Origin: Osedax fenrisi
Lineage: Eukaryota > Annelida > Polychaeta > Sabellida > Siboglinidae
Direction: 5' to 3'
DNA length: 64,000 bases
NCBI GenBank assembly: GCA_964019155.1
Contig: OZ025241.1
Span: forward strand, 28,261,059-28,325,058
Shown piece by piece: positions 61,954 to 64,000 of the stretch (the stretch's first letter is position 1; every line of letters begins with the position of its first letter). The position numbers and the translations under genes are program-made. Under the pieces are notes generated by a model. The model was not told where the DNA came from and did not search any database. It saw nothing but the letters and a program-made list of their open reading frames with translations.

Positions 61954-62345
61954 GTATATTTATCAAATATATTTCATTTGTAAATATATTGATATATATA
62001 TATATAATACATATTATAAAGAAATGTATTGGCACAATACTATACTATAGTATAGTTATAGGTATTACACTACTATATACTATACTGCACAATAGTAAAG
62101 TAAATATAATGTGAATAAGAGGAGTTATTCCGAGATGGCTGGCACTTTTCTATGAAGGGAACTATATAAGCTACCAACCCAGTCTCTCCCACTGTACAAT
62201 GTACAATGTACAATGTACATGGTAGTGAGAAATTCATTATCATACGTCGGCAATACGGTTAGGTATCAACACATGTGAACATACCCACATACACACACAC
62301 ACACACACATACACACATACACATCTATATTGTCCTTGTACTAAC

Positions 62346-62406
62346 ATGCAGCTATCGTAGCGATCCACATCGATACCAACGCACAGAGTATTACGTAATG
62401 GGACAT
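62346..62406 (-). CDS. Signal-peptide exon, probably lectin/CUB/EGF gene
   Basis: ATG at 62406 opens MSHYVILCALVSMWIATIAA, a hydrophobic leader of secreted-protein type. The donor GTTAGT follows GCAT, leaving phase 1. An AG just upstream (ACAACAGG) allows a 5' UTR splice. GTTAGT is also the donor at several gene 2 exons. Assignment to this gene is inferred from strand, order and the need for a leader on an extracellular protein. Its exit phase does not match exon 57114, so a linking exon is unaccounted for. Confidence 0.55.
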
Positions 62407-62902
62407 TGTTATCCCTGTTGTACACAATGGAATACAGCTAATGACCGTAGAGTTAAACTTATATAATGCTACTACTACTACTGTATAGGTGTGTAGGTGG
62501 ATGTATACATATATATGTATATGTAGCACGTATAAGTGATATATTCCGTCACGCTCGAGTAACTACTGACGCCTATAACATATATCATACCCACATACAT
62601 ATGTATATATACTATAGTATATAAGATTTATTAGATTCGTAGTACAAATGTATTGTTATATGAACACATCAAATAAAGAGGAGCGTGTACAAATGCGTCA
62701 TTAAAAGTAGTTATTTGACATTTATAGGTTGTTTGTTATATATTCTAATCGATATTGATTAATCGATTACAATCAATCGCCATAACTTATAAATCTATAT
62801 TACCGAGATTATGCATATATGATGACGATTATTTTTGTATATTCCATATATACATATGTATATATATATACCCAGCAAATATTTGTGAGACCAATACCGA
62901 TA

Positions 62903-63833
62903 GGGTAACCTAATATGGACACTTTAACAATAAATGGTCTTAACATTTTATGACTCATTATTTGTATTCAAAAATGTCAATATATTAATATTTTATGATT
63001 ATAGATATTATTGTGATTTTAAAATGTTATTTAATATTTTAATTCCATAGATAACGGGGGTGTCCGTATTCGGTACCCATGTCCGAATACGGACACCCTG
63101 TGTTATAATACTGACACCCAATATACCACTATATAAACTATATATTATTAATGAATTAATAATCAATCAGGAAAATTACAGTTACATTATTTATAATTAA
63201 TGTTATTCTAATTTATTCTAATTTAATTAATAATTAATTTATTAATTTTTATTATTTTATTTATTAATAATATAAGTTAAGTATCTAAATAATAATATTT
63301 TTAGATTTAGATTCATTGGTTGCATTACTATTATAACACAGGCGATTTTTATGAAATTCAGAATAGGTCAAACACCTCGCGCTGATTGGTTATAGGGTTA
63401 CCGTATTAAAAGATCCCGAAGACATCTAGACTCTATAGAGTCTATAGATTCTAGAGTGTCCGACGGACACTGTTCATATTATGGATTTATATGACATTTA
63501 TATGTATATACTTATAACTTAATTAATATTTGATAACAAATATAGAAATTATATACTGCTTTAATTTTAAATAATATATTATTATATTTTATATCGGTAG
63601 GATTATACATTTATATATTCTTGAGAAGCTTCTAAGCTTAAAATCTAGGTTTTAAGTTGACATTTCTTTCCATAAATTTATAAACGTAATACAAAATCAG
63701 TTTATTTGATATCAGCACTATTTTGAATAACTAAAAAATAAAAAATACTAGACTATTTATATAATTATGAATAACATCATATAGGATTTATGGTTTCTTG
63801 TATACCGAGAGTCCGTATTCTGTTACTTTACCC
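62903..63833 (-). mobile_element. GGGTAAAGT/TACGGACAC MITE, full copy 2
   Basis: GGGTAACCTAATATGGACAC on the left and (inverted) GGGTAAAGTAACAGAATACG on the right, with TA at both outer edges. Central TGTCCGAATACGGACACCCT. It matches the 35934 copy in reverse. Non-coding. From 63836 to the window end I see only AT-rich DNA. Confidence 0.8.
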
Positions 63834-64000
63834 TACATTTATTTTTATAATTCATAATTTATACCTACTGTTTTTTTTGAACATACAACGCTATCGTAAT
63901 ATTGAATACATAAAACAAAAAAAGGACAAAACAAACTAGGTATGTAACCTACCTACTAATTATAATCACTATTTAATAATCTATTAAATACATAGTGCAC

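Overview
The window is very AT-rich eukaryotic DNA: long (TA)n, (AGT)n, (TC)n and other simple repeats, many transposable-element relics, and a few GC-richer islands that read as small protein-coding exons bounded by AG/GT splice sites. There are no bacterial-style operons. The exon content (a rhodopsin-class GPCR and a secreted lectin/CUB/EGF protein) points to an invertebrate animal. I cannot place it to a phylum from sequence alone.

Two split genes can be assembled, both on the minus strand. Gene 1 (about 33.6 kb down to 4.8 kb, continuing past the last exon I can see) is a class A GPCR. Six exons encode the glycosylated N-terminus, TM1-TM2, TM3, TM4, TM5 and TM6, and every junction phase matches. 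TM7 was not found. Its introns reach 15 kb and are filled with transposons. Gene 2 (about 62.4 kb down to 47.1 kb) encodes a signal peptide, a SUEL/galactose-binding lectin domain, a CUB domain, a linker, two EGF domains and a short hydrophobic C-terminus. The lectin-CUB, EGF-EGF and EGF-tail junctions are phase-consistent. The signal-peptide-to-lectin and CUB-to-EGF joins each need an exon I did not find with certainty.

Everything else is largely mobile DNA. 1-1.4 kb: a broken RTE-like LINE. 1.65-3.26 kb: a hAT-like element with an inner inverted-repeat element. 8.5-12.1 kb: a decayed hAT element holding a LINE fragment which itself holds a MITE. 22.4-23.7, 30.4-32.0 and 38.9-40.5 kb: three more hAT-type elements, two with recognisable transposase relics. 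37.97-38.14 kb: a mariner-like MITE that is a perfect 72-bp-arm hairpin. 43.5-45.4 kb: a LINE between about 174-bp direct repeats. 58.4-59.4 kb: two copies of one MITE in opposite orientation, each with its own perfect 8-bp target duplication, forming a palindrome of about 1 kb. Small families recur through the window: a TAGGGGCGCTG MITE (5 copies), a GGGTAAAGT/TACGGACAC MITE (2 full, 2 partial), a GGTCGGTAAT MITE (2), a tRNA-derived SINE (3) and an (ATT)n-tailed repeat (3).

Most of the interest lies in the structure of these mobile elements and in the two host genes, not in a multi-gene pathway. All boundaries were read by eye; no search or alignment was run.
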